A stretch of DNA of 64,000 nt, from contig NZ_FMVT01000011.1 in NCBI RefSeq assembly GCF_900102505.1, forward strand, positions 62,001 through 126,000, in the 5' to 3' direction. This stretch comes from Paracoccus tibetensis. Lineage in GTDB: Bacteria; Pseudomonadota; Alphaproteobacteria; Rhodobacterales; Rhodobacteraceae. A program made the translations under genes and the position numbers. This document shows, one piece after another, positions 1 to 10,310 of the stretch; position 1 is the stretch's first letter; every line of letters begins with the position of its first letter. The notes beneath the pieces were generated by a model, which made no database searches, was not told the DNA's origin, and worked only from the letters and a program-made list of their open reading frames with translations.

Positions 1-128
1 CCGAGCGTCAGGCCGAAGCCCCGCTCCAGCGGCTCGGCGATCAGCGTCGCAGTTCGCGTCGCGTCCGCACCCGGCTTGACGACCAGCTGCGTCGGCTTGA
101 TCAGTTCGGCCCAGTTCTTGTGGATCAT
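1..128 (-). CDS. rpoA: RNA polymerase subunit alpha, N-terminal fragment
   Basis: Only the first 42 codons lie in the window; the gene runs off the left edge. The translation begins [15 protein letters not shown] and continues with an [12 protein letters not shown] segment, the conserved amino-terminal assembly domain of the alpha subunit that dimerises and recruits beta and beta-prime. The start is the ATG at 126-128. It is the third gene of the rpsM-rpsK-rpoA alpha operon, which agrees with the call. Confidence 0.95.
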   Translation of the reverse strand, partial: MIHKNWAELIKPTQLVVKPGADATRTATLIAEPLERGFGLTL

Positions 129-242
129 GGACTTGCCTCCATACCTGTCCCCGACCCATGTCCAAGGTCGGAAACGCCCGAGGTGAAATGCGAATACCCG
201 GACCGCGCCGTCAGGCGCGATCCGGTGAAGTGTGATCCAGGA

Positions 243-632
243 TCAGACGCGGCGACGCTTCGGCGGGCGGCAGCCGTTATGGGCGATCGGGGTCACATCA
301 CGGATGCCCGTGATGTTGAAGCCGACGGCGGCCAGGGCGCGCAGCGCGGATTCGCGGCCCGAGCCGGGGCCCTGGACTTCGACTTCCAGCGTGCGGACGC
401 CGTGTTCCTGCGCCTTGCGGCCAGCGTCCTCGGCAGCCATCTGGGCAGCGTAGGGCGTCGACTTGCGCGAGCCCTTGAAGCCCATCGTGCCGGCCGACGA
501 CCACGAGATCGCGTTGCCCTGGACGTCCGAGATCAGGATCTTGGTGTTGTTGAACGAGGAGTTCACATGAGCAACGCCGGTGGCGATGTTCTTGCGTTCC
601 TTGCGTTTCATGCGGGTCTTGTCACGTGCCAT
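243..632 (-). CDS. rpsK: 30S ribosomal protein S11
   Basis: The 129-residue protein is full length for S11, a 16S rRNA-binding protein of the small-subunit platform near the mRNA exit. It has the family signatures [15 protein letters not shown] near residue 22 and [10 protein letters not shown] at the C-terminus. The Lys/Arg-rich N-terminus is typical. It lies 12 nt after rpsM and 114 nt before rpoA, so the three genes form the alpha operon. Confidence 0.98.
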   Translation of the reverse strand: MARDKTRMKRKERKNIATGVAHVNSSFNNTKILISDVQGNAISWSSAGTMGFKGSRKSTPYAAQMAAEDAGRKAQEHGVRTLEVEVQGPGSGRESALRALAAVGFNITGIRDVTPIAHNGCRPPKRRRV

Positions 633-644
633 GTCGCTGCCCCC

Positions 645-1013
645 TTACTTCTTCTTGCCGGCGATCGGCTTCGCCGGGCCCTTGCGGGTGCGGGCGTTGG
701 TGTGGGTGCGCTGGCCGCGGACCGGAAGGCCGCGACGGTGACGCAGACCGCGATACGACCCGAGATCCATCATGCGCTTGATGTTCATCTGGACTTCGCG
801 GCGCAGGTCGCCCTCGACGGTCAGGTTCGCATCGATGTATTCGCGGATCGAGAGAACTTCGGCATCCGACAGGTCGTTGACGCGGCGCGTGCGGTCGATG
901 CCGACGCTGTCGCAGATCTGTTCGGCGAACATGTCACCGATGCCGTGGATATAGGTCAGTGCGATGGGGACGCGTTTCCCCGTCGGAATGTTGACGCCAG
1001 CAATACGTGCCAC
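645..1013 (-). CDS. rpsM: 30S ribosomal protein S13
   Basis: This 122-residue protein is full length for S13, which sits in the head of the small subunit and contacts the P-site tRNA and the large subunit. It starts [15 protein letters not shown] and has the conserved [17 protein letters not shown] segment and a basic Lys-rich tail. A 156-nt upstream gap with its own promoter-like sequence separates it from adk, so it can start a separate alpha-operon transcript. Confidence 0.98.
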   Translation of the reverse strand: MARIAGVNIPTGKRVPIALTYIHGIGDMFAEQICDSVGIDRTRRVNDLSDAEVLSIREYIDANLTVEGDLRREVQMNIKRMMDLGSYRGLRHRRGLPVRGQRTHTNARTRKGPAKPIAGKKK

Positions 1014-1069
1014 GCGTTTTCCTTTTCTGTTGCGGATCCGTAACGCCGGAACCTTTTTTCACAACGCAA

Positions 1070-1094
1070 GGCCCGAAAGCTGCGCCTCCGGGCC
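1070..1094 (-). other. Hairpin in the rpsM leader
   Basis: The leader between the predicted rpsM promoter and rpsM contains GGCCCG and CGGGCC arms separated by 13 nt. Other bacteria regulate the alpha operon through r-protein S4 binding to a leader structure. I cannot tell from this short stem whether S4 binds here, so I record only the hairpin. Confidence 0.3.
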
Positions 1095-1144
1095 AACCGA
1101 TGGTCCACTCGCGTGAAGCAAGTGATTCTCTTGCGAGATGCCGA

Positions 1145-1173
1145 CCGTTAATGCGTGAGGGCGCAGTCGTCAA
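1145..1173 (-). promoter_or_regulatory. Promoter candidate for rpsM-rpsK-rpoA
   Basis: On the minus strand TTGACG (1168-1173) is followed after exactly 17 nt by TAACGG (1145-1150). The -35 element overlaps the adk stop codon. The first transcribed base would be about 125 nt before rpsM. The -35 is near consensus and the -10 is weak, as is common in alphaproteobacteria. Confidence 0.5.
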
Positions 1174-1757
1174 CCCTGGCGGTCGAGGATGGCCGCGATC
1201 TGGCCTGCGACCTCGTCCATGGCCGCCATGCCGTCCACCTGCTTCAGATCGCCCTTGGCGTAGTAGTAGCCCAAAAGCGGCGCCGTCTTCTTGTAATACT
1301 CGCGCAGGCGGTCGGCGAAGACCTCGGGCGTGTCGTCGCGGCGGACGGCCTGACCGGCCGCCATCGCCTCTTCGGCGCGCTTCACGATGCGCCCGACCAG
1401 CGCTTCGTCATCCACCTGCAGCTCGATCACCGCGTCCAGCTGCATGTCCGTCTCGGCCAGCAGATGCCCGAGCGCGTCGGCCTGGGCCAGCGTGCGCGGG
1501 AAACCGTCGAAGATGAAGCCCTTGCCGCCCTCGGCCAGCTTCTCGCGGATGAGGCCGATGACGATCTCGTCCGTGACCAGCTCGCCCCGGTCCATCACCT
1601 CGGCGACGCGGCGGCCCATCTCGGTGCCCGACGAGCGGGCGGCGCGCAGCATGTCGCCGGTCGAAAGCTGCACCAGCCCGCGTTCGGCCACCAGCCGGGC
1701 GGCCTGAGTTCCCTTGCCCGCACCCGGAGGCCCGAGCAGAATGATGTTGATCGTCAT
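1170..1757 (-). CDS. adk: Adenylate kinase, short form
   Basis: Adenylate kinase converts ATP plus AMP to two ADP in the cytoplasm. The protein has 195 residues; the P-loop GPPGAGKGT is at residues 9-17, followed by STGDMLR (AMP site) and DGFPRT. The segment between [11 protein letters not shown] and [15 protein letters not shown] is short, so the LID insert of long-form enzymes such as the E. coli 214-residue protein is missing. Adk between secY and rpsM is the common alphaproteobacterial order. Confidence 0.97.
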   Translation of the reverse strand: MTINIILLGPPGAGKGTQAARLVAERGLVQLSTGDMLRAARSSGTEMGRRVAEVMDRGELVTDEIVIGLIREKLAEGGKGFIFDGFPRTLAQADALGHLLAETDMQLDAVIELQVDDEALVGRIVKRAEEAMAAGQAVRRDDTPEVFADRLREYYKKTAPLLGYYYAKGDLKQVDGMAAMDEVAGQIAAILDRQG

Positions 1758-1802
1758 GGCGACTGTCCCCCTCAGCTGACCACTCCGGGCCGTTGTGCTG
1801 TC

Positions 1803-3173
<1,371 letters not shown>

Positions 3174-3197
3174 GTGAGTCCGTCCCGTGTCATGACA

Positions 3198-3231
3198 GCG
3201 CCGCCGACCCATTTCCGGGGACCGGCGGCGC
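3198..3231 (-). other. GC-rich hairpin in the rplO-secY gap
   Basis: A perfect 9-bp stem (GCGCCGCCG with CGGCGGCGC) encloses a 16-nt loop that also contains ACCC and GGGG. It lies just upstream of the secY start and has no following T run on the minus strand. It may stabilise RNA ends or attenuate transcription rather than terminate it. Confidence 0.4.
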
Positions 3232-3280
3232 CAGAAAACCTGTCTGCTATCTATGGACCGCGCGGGCCCCGATCAACAGC

Positions 3281-3760
3281 TTATTCCGCCGCCACGGCCT
3301 CGGCTGCCGGCAGCTGCACCTTGCCGCCCGCCTTCTCGACCGCGTCCACGGCCGCCTTTGAGGCGCCGGTGACGGTGATGGTCAGGCCGGCCTTCAGCTC
3401 GCCCTTCGCCAGCAGGCGGATGCCGTCCAGCTTGCGGCGCACGAGGCCCGACGCGACCAGCGCGTCCTCGGTCAACTCGGCCGAGGCGTCGATCTTGCCG
3501 GCGTCGATGAAGGTCTGGATCTGGCCCAGGTTCACCACCGCGAAGCTCTTGGCGTTCGGCTTGTTGAAGCCGCGCTTCGGCAGGCGGCGGTAGAGCGGCA
3601 TCTGGCCACCCTCGTAGCCGTTCAGCGCAACGCCCGAACGCGATTTCTGGCCCTTGATCCCGCGGCCGGCGGTCTTGCCCTTGCCCGAGCCCGGGCCGCG
3701 CGCGACGCGTTTCTTCTTGCGGTTCGCGCCGTCGTTGTCGCGGATTTCATGCAGTTTCAT
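3281..3760 (-). CDS. rplO: 50S ribosomal protein L15
   Basis: L15 is a late-assembling 23S rRNA-binding protein. The start at [12 protein letters not shown] gives 159 residues and follows an AGGAG-like site. The Gly/Lys/Arg-rich N-terminus ([24 protein letters not shown]) is the family signature. A longer reading begins 29 codons earlier but adds unconserved sequence. Unlike the usual rpmD-rplO coupling, rplO is separated from rpmD by about 900 nt holding an opposite-strand gene, and it has its own promoter-like sequence. Confidence 0.97.
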   Translation of the reverse strand: MKLHEIRDNDGANRKKKRVARGPGSGKGKTAGRGIKGQKSRSGVALNGYEGGQMPLYRRLPKRGFNKPNAKSFAVVNLGQIQTFIDAGKIDASAELTEDALVASGLVRRKLDGIRLLAKGELKAGLTITVTGASKAAVDAVEKAGGKVQLPAAEAVAAE

Positions 3761-3853
3761 GTCGCTTCTCCTTGCCGGACACACCCTCGAAGCGAAACAG
3801 GGGGACACGGCTTTTCTTGGTTCGATGTGACTCGTGCCCGAAAGCACCGGGCG

Positions 3854-3882
3854 GCTATACGCCCAAACCCGCCGGCGTTCAA
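3854..3882 (-). promoter_or_regulatory. Promoter for rplO-secY-adk
   Basis: On the minus strand TTGAAC (3877-3882) and TATAGC (3854-3859) are separated by exactly 17 nt, a good sigma-70 arrangement. It lies about 94 nt before the rplO start. Since rpmD ends in a strong terminator, this promoter would be needed to express the downstream half of the spc genes. Confidence 0.65.
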
Positions 3883-3995
3883 GCGATGCGGGCCACAGCG
3901 CCTCAAGAATGCGCGCCTCACACGTCGATGTGTGTTGAGCGTCGCGCCTCCGTTGCTAGGGGATAGGGACGAGCAACCGAAGAGCGATAGCCGAA

Positions 3996-4607
3996 ATGCG
4001 CCGCATCCTGACCCTGACCGCTGCCCTCACCGCCCTCTCGGCCCTGCCTGCCTTGGCCGAGGCGACCTTCTGCACCGCCCGGATCAACGACCGCGACGTG
4101 GTGCTGGGCTATGACACGGCCGAGCCGGGGCTGGACAAGAACTTCAGCCGGCGCGAGCGGATCGCGGCCCGGTGGGGCGAGCATGACTGCCCCAGCTACG
4201 TCGTCCTGCGCGCCCTGACGCCCGAGCTGACCGACGATCAGCGCGGCCCCTTCTGCCTGCGCCATGACGAGGCCACGAAGTCCGTGATCGGCTACGACCT
4301 GGGAGAGCGGGATGCCTGGGGCCAGTGCCGCCAGCGTTCAGCCTCGGTCTGCGAGCGCGTGAACGCCACGCGCTCGGCGGCGGGCGCCATGACCTCGGCG
4401 GCCGCGCGGGGCACGCTCAACGGGCTGCGCGCCCTGCCGGACGGCTCGGGCGCCGTCATCATGAGCGGCTCGGGCAGCGTGATCTCGAGTGCGCTCGGCT
4501 CGCTCGGGACGGCCGCCGCGACCGTTGCGGCCTCGCCGGCGCTGGCGGCGGGCGCGGCCGTCAGCGTCGTCGCCGTGGGCGGCGCCGTCTATGCCTGCAG
4601 CGACTGA
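3996..4607 (+). CDS. Exported hypothetical protein inserted in the spc operon
   Basis: I do not recognise this family. The 203-residue protein starts with a Sec-type signal peptide (MRRILTLTAALTAL, likely cut after ALA near residue 21). The mature part has six or so scattered cysteines, suggesting periplasmic disulfides, and acidic/basic stretches up to about residue 115. The last 60 residues are Ala/Gly/Ser/Val-rich and hydrophobic, ending CSD, and could contact a membrane. It is transcribed opposite to every flanking ribosomal gene: divergent from rplO and convergent with rpmD. Composition and codon use look like its neighbours, so recent foreign origin is not evident. Confidence 0.75.
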   Translation: MRRILTLTAALTALSALPALAEATFCTARINDRDVVLGYDTAEPGLDKNFSRRERIAARWGEHDCPSYVVLRALTPELTDDQRGPFCLRHDEATKSVIGYDLGERDAWGQCRQRSASVCERVNATRSAAGAMTSAAARGTLNGLRALPDGSGAVIMSGSGSVISSALGSLGTAAATVAASPALAAGAAVSVVAVGGAVYACSD

Positions 4608-4616
4608 GACCAAATG

Positions 4617-4644
4617 AAAAAGGCGGGGCTAAACGCCCCGCCTT
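4617..4644 (-). terminator. Rho-independent terminator after rpmD
   Basis: A perfect 8-bp stem (GGCGGGGC with GCCCCGCC, loop TAAAC) extends by two A-T pairs. On the minus strand it is followed by a TTTTT run from the A tract at 4617-4621. This is a strong intrinsic terminator for the rpmD side. In the other direction the tail is TTCCCC, so it may act weakly for the plus-strand hypothetical gene too. Confidence 0.8.
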
Positions 4645-4665
4645 CCCCCTGCCCGTCCCGAAGGA

Positions 4666-4851
4666 TTAGGCGCGTTCTTCGATGATCGTCACCAGATGCG
4701 GGATCTTGGCGACCATGCCGCGGACGGAGGGCGTGTCCTCCAGCTCGCGGGTGCGGTTCATCTTGTTCAGGCCCAGGCCTTTCAGCGTCTCGCGCTGGAT
4801 GGCGGGGCGGCGGATCGGAGAGCCGATCTGCTTCACGACGATCGTGGCCAT
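4666..4851 (-). CDS. rpmD: 50S ribosomal protein L30
   Basis: A 61-residue protein, full length for L30, a small 23S rRNA-binding protein. It contains [20 protein letters not shown] and ends [11 protein letters not shown], both conserved. It is 12 nt after rpsE and is the last gene before a strong terminator. In most bacteria rplO follows directly; here it does not. Confidence 0.97.
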   Translation of the reverse strand: MATIVVKQIGSPIRRPAIQRETLKGLGLNKMNRTRELEDTPSVRGMVAKIPHLVTIIEERA

Positions 4852-4863
4852 CTGCTGATCTCC

Positions 4864-5430
4864 TTAGGCTTCGACGGCTTCGGGAGCCGGCTTGTTTTCC
4901 TGCGGCAGGATGTCGGCCACCTTCTTGCCGCGACGCTGCGCGACCGAACGGGGGCTCGATTCCTTCTTCAGGCCATCCAGCGTCGCACGGATCATGTTGT
5001 AGGGGTTCTGCGAACCCTGCGACTTGGCGACGACGTCCTGGACGCCCAGCATCTCGAACACGGCGCGCATCGGGCCGCCGGCGATGATGCCAGTCCCCGG
5101 AACGGCGGTGCGCATGATGACCTTGCCGGCACCGTGACGACCTTCGATGTCGTGGTGCAGGGTGCGGCCGTCACGCAGTGGGACGCGGATCAGGGCGCGC
5201 TTGGCCTGCTCGGTCGCCTTGCGGATGGCTTCCGGCACTTCCTTGGCCTTGCCCTTGCCGAAGCCGACGCGGCCGCGCTGGTCGCCCACGACGACCAGAG
5301 CCGCAAAGCCGAAGCGCTTGCCGCCCTTCACGGTCTTCGAGACGCGGTTGATCGCGACAAGGCGATCCTGGAATTCCGGGTTCTCTTCGCGCTCTTCGCG
5401 GCGACCCCGGCGGTTGTCACGTTCTGCCAT
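4864..5430 (-). CDS. rpsE: 30S ribosomal protein S5
   Basis: S5 lines the mRNA entry channel and affects decoding accuracy. The 188-residue protein has the double-stranded RNA-binding-like N-domain (residues about 25-90, [23 protein letters not shown] split by one residue from [13 protein letters not shown]) and the conserved [15 protein letters not shown] segment. It carries a longer acidic N-terminus ([16 protein letters not shown]) and C-tail than E. coli S5 (166 residues), as in other alphaproteobacteria. Confidence 0.97.
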   Translation of the reverse strand: MAERDNRRGRREEREENPEFQDRLVAINRVSKTVKGGKRFGFAALVVVGDQRGRVGFGKGKAKEVPEAIRKATEQAKRALIRVPLRDGRTLHHDIEGRHGAGKVIMRTAVPGTGIIAGGPMRAVFEMLGVQDVVAKSQGSQNPYNMIRATLDGLKKESSPRSVAQRRGKKVADILPQENKPAPEAVEA

Positions 5431-5483
5431 GAGGCATTCCTTGTATCTCTGCGCTCATCCGCGCCAGTTGTCTCAATCCTGGT

Positions 5484-5505
5484 GGAGCCGCACGGCGGCG
5501 GCTCC
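5484..5505 (-). other. GC-rich hairpin in the rplR-rpsE gap
   Basis: A perfect 8-bp stem, GGAGCCGC (5484-5491) with GCGGCTCC (5498-5505), has a 6-nt loop. It lies in the unusually long 125-nt gap between rplR and rpsE. No T run follows, so it is not a standard terminator; it may be an RNA-stabilising or attenuating structure. Confidence 0.4.
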
Positions 5506-5555
5506 CCGGATCATCGGGGCGGCCCATCCGGTGAAGGAATGCGCCGCCCGCAGGA

Positions 5556-5915
5556 TCAGAACTTCAGCCCGCCTTCGCGCGCCGCGTCGGCCAGAGCCTT
5601 GACCTTGCCGTGGAAGATGAAGCCGCCGCGGTCGAACACGACCTCTTCGACGCCCGCAGCCTTCGCACGCTCGGCAATCGCCGAGCCAATCTTGGCTGCC
5701 ACTTCGACGTTGTTCTTGCCGACCGCGCCGAAGTCCTTCTCGAGCGTGCTGGCCGAGGCCAGGGTCACGCCGTTCACATCGTCGATGATCTGAACCGAGA
5801 TGTTCTTCGACGAGCGGTGCACGGACAGCCGCGGACGGCCGTTCGACATCGCCTTCAACTTGTTCCGCACGCGCAGGCGGCGCTTCTGGAACAGCTCTTG
5901 CTTTTTCAGTGCCAT
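5556..5915 (-). CDS. rplR: 50S ribosomal protein L18
   Basis: L18 binds 5S rRNA and bridges it to the central protuberance of the 50S subunit. The 119-residue protein has the expected basic N-terminus ([20 protein letters not shown]) and the [40 protein letters not shown] signatures. It follows rplF by 12 nt. Confidence 0.97.
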   Translation of the reverse strand: MALKKQELFQKRRLRVRNKLKAMSNGRPRLSVHRSSKNISVQIIDDVNGVTLASASTLEKDFGAVGKNNVEVAAKIGSAIAERAKAAGVEEVVFDRGGFIFHGKVKALADAAREGGLKF

Positions 5916-5927
5916 TTCATGCGCCCC

Positions 5928-6461
5928 TTACTTCTTCTTGCCTTCCTTGCGGAAGACGAACTCGCCCTTGTAGCGGATGCCCTTGCCCTTGTAGGGCTCG
6001 GGCTTGCGCCACTCGCGGATGTTCGCGGCGACCTGACCAACGAGCTGCTGGTCGATGCCTTCCACAACGATTTCGGTCTGCTTCGGCGCCGTGATCGTGA
6101 CGCCTTCCGGCACCTCGAAGTTCACGTCGTGCGAGTAGCCCAGAGCCAGCTTCAGGACGTTGCCCTGCATGTTGGCGCGGTAACCCACGCCCTGGATCTC
6201 GAGCTCTTTCTTGAAGCCCGTCGAGACGCCCGTCGCCAGGTTCTCGACCATCGAGCGGGTCATGCCCCACTGCTGGCGCGCACGCTTGGTCGTGCCGCGC
6301 GGCTTCACCGCAACCGAACCCTCTTCGAGGACCAGGTCCACATCGTCGGTCGCCGTGAAGCTGCGGGTGCCTTTCGGCCCCTTCACTTCGATGGTCTGAC
6401 CCTTGATCTCGGCCGTCACGCCCTTGGGCAGTTCGACCGGCTTCTTACCAATCCGAGACAT
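5928..6461 (-). CDS. rplF: 50S ribosomal protein L6
   Basis: L6 sits near the tRNA-binding and GTPase-associated region of the 50S subunit. The start at [15 protein letters not shown], preceded by GGAGGG, gives 177 residues, the usual length. The second repeat carries [14 protein letters not shown] near residue 155, the diagnostic L6 motif. A longer in-frame reading overlaps rpsH and is rejected. Confidence 0.98.
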   Translation of the reverse strand: MSRIGKKPVELPKGVTAEIKGQTIEVKGPKGTRSFTATDDVDLVLEEGSVAVKPRGTTKRARQQWGMTRSMVENLATGVSTGFKKELEIQGVGYRANMQGNVLKLALGYSHDVNFEVPEGVTITAPKQTEIVVEGIDQQLVGQVAANIREWRKPEPYKGKGIRYKGEFVFRKEGKKK

Positions 6462-6471
6462 TCCGCCCTCC

Positions 6472-6867
6472 TTAGAACACGGTGCAGAGGACTTCGCCGC
6501 CAACATTGGCGTTGCGAGCCGCTGCATCCGACATGACGCCCTTGGGGGTCGAGACGATGGAGACGCCCAGACCCTGACGGACCTGCGGGATTTCCTTGGC
6601 GCCGGCGTAAACGCGGCGACCAGGCTTCGAGACGCGCGACAGCTCGCGGATGACCGGCGTGCCGTCGTGGTACTTCAGACCGATTTCCAGCTCCTTGTGG
6701 CCTTCGTCGGTCGTCACTTCTTCATAGCCGCGGATGTAGCCTTCGGACTGAAGGACATCCAGGACCCAACCGCGCAGTTTGCTGGCCGGGGTGCGGACGG
6801 TGGATTTGCCGCGCATCTGAGCGTTGCGGATGCGGGTCAGCATATCACCGAGAGGATCGTTCATCAT
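6472..6867 (-). CDS. rpsH: 30S ribosomal protein S8
   Basis: S8 binds the central domain of 16S rRNA and in many bacteria represses the spc operon. The 131-residue protein starts [17 protein letters not shown] and contains the C-terminal [14 protein letters not shown] motif of the family. The first of two adjacent ATG codons is chosen because AAGGGGG lies 8 nt before it. Confidence 0.97.
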   Translation of the reverse strand: MMNDPLGDMLTRIRNAQMRGKSTVRTPASKLRGWVLDVLQSEGYIRGYEEVTTDEGHKELEIGLKYHDGTPVIRELSRVSKPGRRVYAGAKEIPQVRQGLGVSIVSTPKGVMSDAAARNANVGGEVLCTVF

Positions 6868-6880
6868 CTTGTGTGCCCCC

Positions 6881-7186
6881 TTACCAGCTGGACTTGACCA
6901 GGCCGGGGATCTGACCTTGCGAGCCGAGCTCGCGCAGCATGATCCGCGACAGTTTCAGTTTGCGGTAGTACGCGTGCGGACGGCCGGTCAGTTGGCACCG
7001 GTTGTGCAGACGCGTCGCCGACGAGTTGCGCGGCAGCTCGGCCAGCTTCAGCGAAGCCTTGAACCGCTCTTCCATCGGCAGGGACTGGTCGTTGATGACC
7101 TCTTTCAGCGAAGCGCGCTTCGCTGCGAACTTCTTGACAAGGTGCTCGCGCTTCTTCTCGCGCTCGACCATGGATTTCTTAGCCAT
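6881..7186 (-). CDS. rpsN: 30S ribosomal protein S14, zinc-independent type
   Basis: At 101 residues this is the long, zinc-independent (C-minus) S14 found in alphaproteobacteria: there is no CxxC pair. Conserved parts are [27 protein letters not shown] and [17 protein letters not shown]. It assembles into the head of the 30S subunit and lies between rplE and rpsH. Confidence 0.98.
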   Translation of the reverse strand: MAKKSMVEREKKREHLVKKFAAKRASLKEVINDQSLPMEERFKASLKLAELPRNSSATRLHNRCQLTGRPHAYYRKLKLSRIMLRELGSQGQIPGLVKSSW

Positions 7187-7204
7187 ATCTCTTTCCCTCC
7201 GCGA

Positions 7205-7765
7205 TCAGGCGCTAAACGGCATGTTGAAATGCTTCAGCAGCGATTTCGCTTCCGCGTCGGTCTTCGCGTTGGTGCAGATGATGATGTCCATCCCCAGAAC
7301 TTCGTCGACCTTGTCGAAGTTGATCTCCGGGAACACGATGTGCTCCTTCAGGCCCATCGCGTAGTTGCCGCGACCGTCGAACGAGGTCGCCTTCACGCCG
7401 CGGAAGTCGCGGACGCGGGGCAGCGCGATGTTGATCAGGCGGTCCAGGAACTCGTACATGCGGTCGCCGCGCAGGGTCACCTTGCAGCCGAGCGGCATCT
7501 CTTCACGGACGCGGAAGCCGGCGATCGACTTCTTGGCGTGGGTGATGACAGCCTTCTGACCGGCGATCAGCGACAGCTCTTCAGCGGCCTGCTTGACCTT
7601 CTTGGTGTCCTTGACGGCCTCGCCGACGCCCATGTTCAGGACGATTTTGTCCAGACGTGGGATCTGCATGTCGTTCTTGTAGCCGAACTCTTCCTTGAGC
7701 GCGGCCTTGATCGTGTCGCGGAACTGCTGGCGCAGGCGCGGCGTGTATTTGGTGGCGTCCAGCAT
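7205..7765 (-). CDS. rplE: 50S ribosomal protein L5
   Basis: L5 binds 5S rRNA and contacts the P-site tRNA. The ATG at 7763-7765 shares one base with the rplX stop (TGATG), indicating translational coupling, and gives 186 residues ([19 protein letters not shown]). The family motif [15 protein letters not shown] and the [12 protein letters not shown] segment are present. Confidence 0.97.
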   Translation of the reverse strand: MLDATKYTPRLRQQFRDTIKAALKEEFGYKNDMQIPRLDKIVLNMGVGEAVKDTKKVKQAAEELSLIAGQKAVITHAKKSIAGFRVREEMPLGCKVTLRGDRMYEFLDRLINIALPRVRDFRGVKATSFDGRGNYAMGLKEHIVFPEINFDKVDEVLGMDIIICTNAKTDAEAKSLLKHFNMPFSA

Positions 7766-8070
7766 CAGATCACGTCTCCCGTGGTCTTGGCGAAGCGCAC
7801 TTTCTTGCCGTCTTCCTCGCGGAAGCCGACGCGCGTCGCTTTGCCGTTTGCATCGATCAGCGCCAGGTTCGACAGGTCGATCGGCATGGCCTTCGGCACA
7901 CGCCCGCCCTGGCTGTTCTGCGACTGCTTGGTGTGGCGGATGGCAACGTTCACGCCGTCGACGACGGCCTTGTTGTCCTTGGGCATGACAGCGGCGATCT
8001 CGCCCTGCTTGCCCTTGTCCTTGCCCGCCAGAACGACGACCTTGTCGCCTTTTTTCAGCTTGGCAGCCAT
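7765..8070 (-). CDS. rplX: 50S ribosomal protein L24
   Basis: L24 initiates 50S assembly and has a KOW motif, visible near the N-terminus as [20 protein letters not shown]. The ATG start gives 101 residues ([10 protein letters not shown]). Its start shares one base with the rplN stop and its stop shares one base with the rplE start, so rplN-rplX-rplE are tightly coupled. Confidence 0.97.
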   Translation of the reverse strand: MAAKLKKGDKVVVLAGKDKGKQGEIAAVMPKDNKAVVDGVNVAIRHTKQSQNSQGGRVPKAMPIDLSNLALIDANGKATRVGFREEDGKKVRFAKTTGDVI

Positions 8071-8438
8071 CACAGCACCTCCGGCGCAAGCGAGATGATC
8101 TTCATGAAGTTCTTCGCCCGCAGCTCGCGCACGACCGGACCGAAGATCCGGGTGCCCACCGGCTCGCCCTGGTTGTTCAGGATGACGGCGGCGTTGCGGT
8201 CGAAGCGGATCGAGGTTCCGTCTTCACGGGTGACTTCTTTCGCGGTGCGGACGACGACAGCCTTGCGGACGTCGCCCTTCTTGACCCGGCCCCGCGGGAT
8301 GGCTTCCTTGACGGACACGACGATGATGTCGCCCACCGACGCATAGCGACGGTGCGAACCACCCAGGACCTTGATGCACTGAACTCGGCGTGCGCCGGAG
8401 TTGTCAGCAACATCCAGATTGGTCTGCATCTGGATCAT
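8070..8438 (-). CDS. rplN: 50S ribosomal protein L14
   Basis: L14 sits at the subunit interface and forms bridge contacts with 16S rRNA. It has the standard 122 residues, starting [20 protein letters not shown], and the conserved [13 protein letters not shown] segment near residue 100. A TGATG overlap joins it to rplX. Confidence 0.98.
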   Translation of the reverse strand: MIQMQTNLDVADNSGARRVQCIKVLGGSHRRYASVGDIIVVSVKEAIPRGRVKKGDVRKAVVVRTAKEVTREDGTSIRFDRNAAVILNNQGEPVGTRIFGPVVRELRAKNFMKIISLAPEVL

Positions 8439-8515
8439 TTGGTTTCTCCCGACCTTTGGGGACTGACACGTGCAGCCCCAGGGTTTCGATCATTTCTGAT
8501 CTGTGATGATGGACT

Positions 8516-8761
8516 TCAGGCGGTGACCGCTTCGTCCGTCAGGACAGTCCAGCGTTTCGTCTTCGAGATCGGCGCGCATTCGACGATGCGGATGAGATCG
8601 CCCACCTTGAACTGGTTCTGCGCGTCATGCGCGCGGTATTTCTTCGTCGAACGGACGGTCTTGTGCAGCAGCGGGTGCTTGAAGCGACGCTCGACCAGGA
8701 CGGTGACGGTCTGTTCGTTCTTGTCACTGACGACGCGGCCTTGCAGGATGCGTTTGGGCAT
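8516..8761 (-). CDS. rpsQ: 30S ribosomal protein S17
   Basis: S17 is an OB-fold primary 16S rRNA-binding protein. The 81-residue protein starts [19 protein letters not shown] and has the [18 protein letters not shown] and [18 protein letters not shown] family signatures. It lies 12 nt after rpmC and 77 nt before rplN. Confidence 0.97.
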   Translation of the reverse strand: MPKRILQGRVVSDKNEQTVTVLVERRFKHPLLHKTVRSTKKYRAHDAQNQFKVGDLIRIVECAPISKTKRWTVLTDEAVTA

Positions 8762-8773
8762 GGGCCAGGCTCC

Positions 8774-8980
8774 TTAGTTCGAGGCCGCGGCTTCCGCCGC
8801 TTTCTGGTTCAGAATCGTCTTCACGCGGGCAACGTCGCGACGAACGACGCGCATGCGCGCGGTGTTCTCGAGCTGGCCGGTGGCGGCTTGGAAGCGCAGG
8901 TTGAACGCTTCCTTCTTCAGCGCAACCAGCTGATCCTTCAGCTGGTCAGGCGTCTTCGACTTCAGTTCTTGCGCGTCCAT
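8774..8980 (-). CDS. rpmC: 50S ribosomal protein L29
   Basis: L29 is a small two-helix protein at the peptide exit tunnel where chaperones and SRP dock. The start at [14 protein letters not shown] gives 68 residues, the normal length; the family motif [17 protein letters not shown] is present. The long in-frame extension upstream runs through an intergenic gap and is rejected. Confidence 0.96.
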   Translation of the reverse strand: MDAQELKSKTPDQLKDQLVALKKEAFNLRFQAATGQLENTARMRVVRRDVARVKTILNQKAAEAAASN

Positions 8981-9118
8981 GACGGCAGTTCCTTTCAACA
9001 TCACCGGAGAGCCCCTGTCACCCAGGGCCACCCTGATTCCGGTGGAGTTTCGTGATGAAGGCCGTCCCATACAGGCTGGAACGCCCTTTGGCAACCCCGT
9101 TCTGGCCGGGTGGAAAGC

Positions 9119-9150
9119 CGAAGCCCCGCCAGTCGCCGGGCGGGGCTTCG
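9119..9150 (-). other. GC-rich hairpin in the rplP-rpmC gap
   Basis: A perfect 12-bp stem, CGAAGCCCCGCC (9119-9130) with GGCGGGGCTTCG (9139-9150), encloses an 8-nt loop. On the minus strand it is followed by GCTTTCC, which is at best a weak U tract. It lies in a 192-nt gap, the longest within the S10 part, and may be an internal attenuator or processing site. Confidence 0.45.
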
Positions 9151-9172
9151 TGTCAGCTTGTGGCGACCGGGC

Positions 9173-9586
9173 TTACCAGTCTTCGCGCGCCACGATCCGC
9201 GTCTGGACCGGCAGCTTCATCGCGCCGAGGCGCAGCGCCTCGCGGGCGATGACGTCGTTGACGCCGTCGATCTCGAACATGATCCGGCCGGGATGGACGC
9301 GAGCAGCCCAGAAATCGACCGAGCCCTTGCCCTTACCCATCCGCACTTCCGTCGGCTTCGAGGAAACCGGCACGTCCGGGAAGATCCGGATCCAGACCCG
9401 GCCCTGACGCTTCATGTGGCGGGTGATCGCGCGGCGGGCCGCCTCGATCTGCCGCGCGGTCACGCGCTCGGGCTCGGTGGCTTTCAGGGCGAACGAGCCG
9501 AAGTTCAGGTCGAAACCGCCCTTCGCCTCGCCGTGGATCCGGCCCTTGTGCTGTTTGCGGAACTTCGTCCGTTTCGGTTGCAGCAT
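9173..9586 (-). CDS. rplP: 50S ribosomal protein L16
   Basis: L16 lies close to the A-site tRNA and helps build the peptidyl transferase centre. The 137-residue protein has the normal length; it starts [17 protein letters not shown] and contains [20 protein letters not shown] followed by [13 protein letters not shown], the conserved loop. It follows rpsC by 13 nt. Confidence 0.98.
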   Translation of the reverse strand: MLQPKRTKFRKQHKGRIHGEAKGGFDLNFGSFALKATEPERVTARQIEAARRAITRHMKRQGRVWIRIFPDVPVSSKPTEVRMGKGKGSVDFWAARVHPGRIMFEIDGVNDVIAREALRLGAMKLPVQTRIVAREDW

Positions 9587-9599
9587 CTTTTTCTACTCC

Positions 9600-10310
9600 T
9601 TACCGGGCGTCGCGACGCGGGCCGCGGGGGGACGGACCTTCCTGAGCCTCGGCGGTGCGGCGATCATGGGCTTGCGGATCATGTTCCATGATCTCGCCCT
9701 TGAAGATCCACACCTTGACGCCGATGATCCCGTAGGGGGTCGTGGCTTCGGACAGCGCGTAGTCGATGTCGGCCCGCAGCGTGTGCAGCGGAACGCGGCC
9801 CTCGCGGTACCATTCGGTCCGCGCGATCTCGGCGCCGCCGAGACGGCCGCCGACGTTCACGCGGATGCCCAGGGCACCCATGCGCATGGCGTTCTGAACG
9901 GCGCGCTTCATCGCGCGGCGGAACGAGACCCGACGCTCGAGCTGCTGCGCGATCGACTCGGCCACCAGCTGCGCGTCGACTTCCGGTTTCCGGACCTCGA
10001 CGATGTTCAGGTGCAGCTCGCTGTCGGTGAAGTTCGCCAGCTTCTTGCGCAGCGTCTCGATGTCCGCGCCCTTCTTGCCGATGATGACACCGGGGCGGGC
10101 AGCGTGGATCGTGACGCGGCACTTCTTGTGCGGACGCTCGATGATGACGCGGCTGACGCCGGCCTGCTTGGCTTCCGTGTGGATGAAGTCCCGGATCTTC
10201 AGGTCTTCAAGCAGCAGATTGCCATAGTCCTTGTCGTCGGCGTACCAGCGGCTGTCCCAGGTGCGGTTGACCTGGAGGCGCATGCCGATCGGATTGACCT
10301 TCTGACCCAT
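9600..10310 (-). CDS. rpsC: 30S ribosomal protein S3
   Basis: S3 forms part of the mRNA entry channel. The start [12 protein letters not shown] gives 236 residues. A KH-type RNA-binding domain is visible around residues 60-95 ([19 protein letters not shown]). The C-terminal tail is Arg/Pro-rich ([12 protein letters not shown]). The start shares one base with the rplV stop (TAATG); a longer reading through rplV is rejected. Confidence 0.97.
   Translation of the reverse strand: MGQKVNPIGMRLQVNRTWDSRWYADDKDYGNLLLEDLKIRDFIHTEAKQAGVSRVIIERPHKKCRVTIHAARPGVIIGKKGADIETLRKKLANFTDSELHLNIVEVRKPEVDAQLVAESIAQQLERRVSFRRAMKRAVQNAMRMGALGIRVNVGGRLGGAEIARTEWYREGRVPLHTLRADIDYALSEATTPYGIIGVKVWIFKGEIMEHDPQAHDRRTAEAQEGPSPRGPRRDAR

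Noticed and set aside
4617..4644. Hairpin as terminator only for the plus-strand hypothetical gene
   Set aside because: The long T run is on the minus strand, so it mainly serves rpmD; the plus-strand tail is C-rich.
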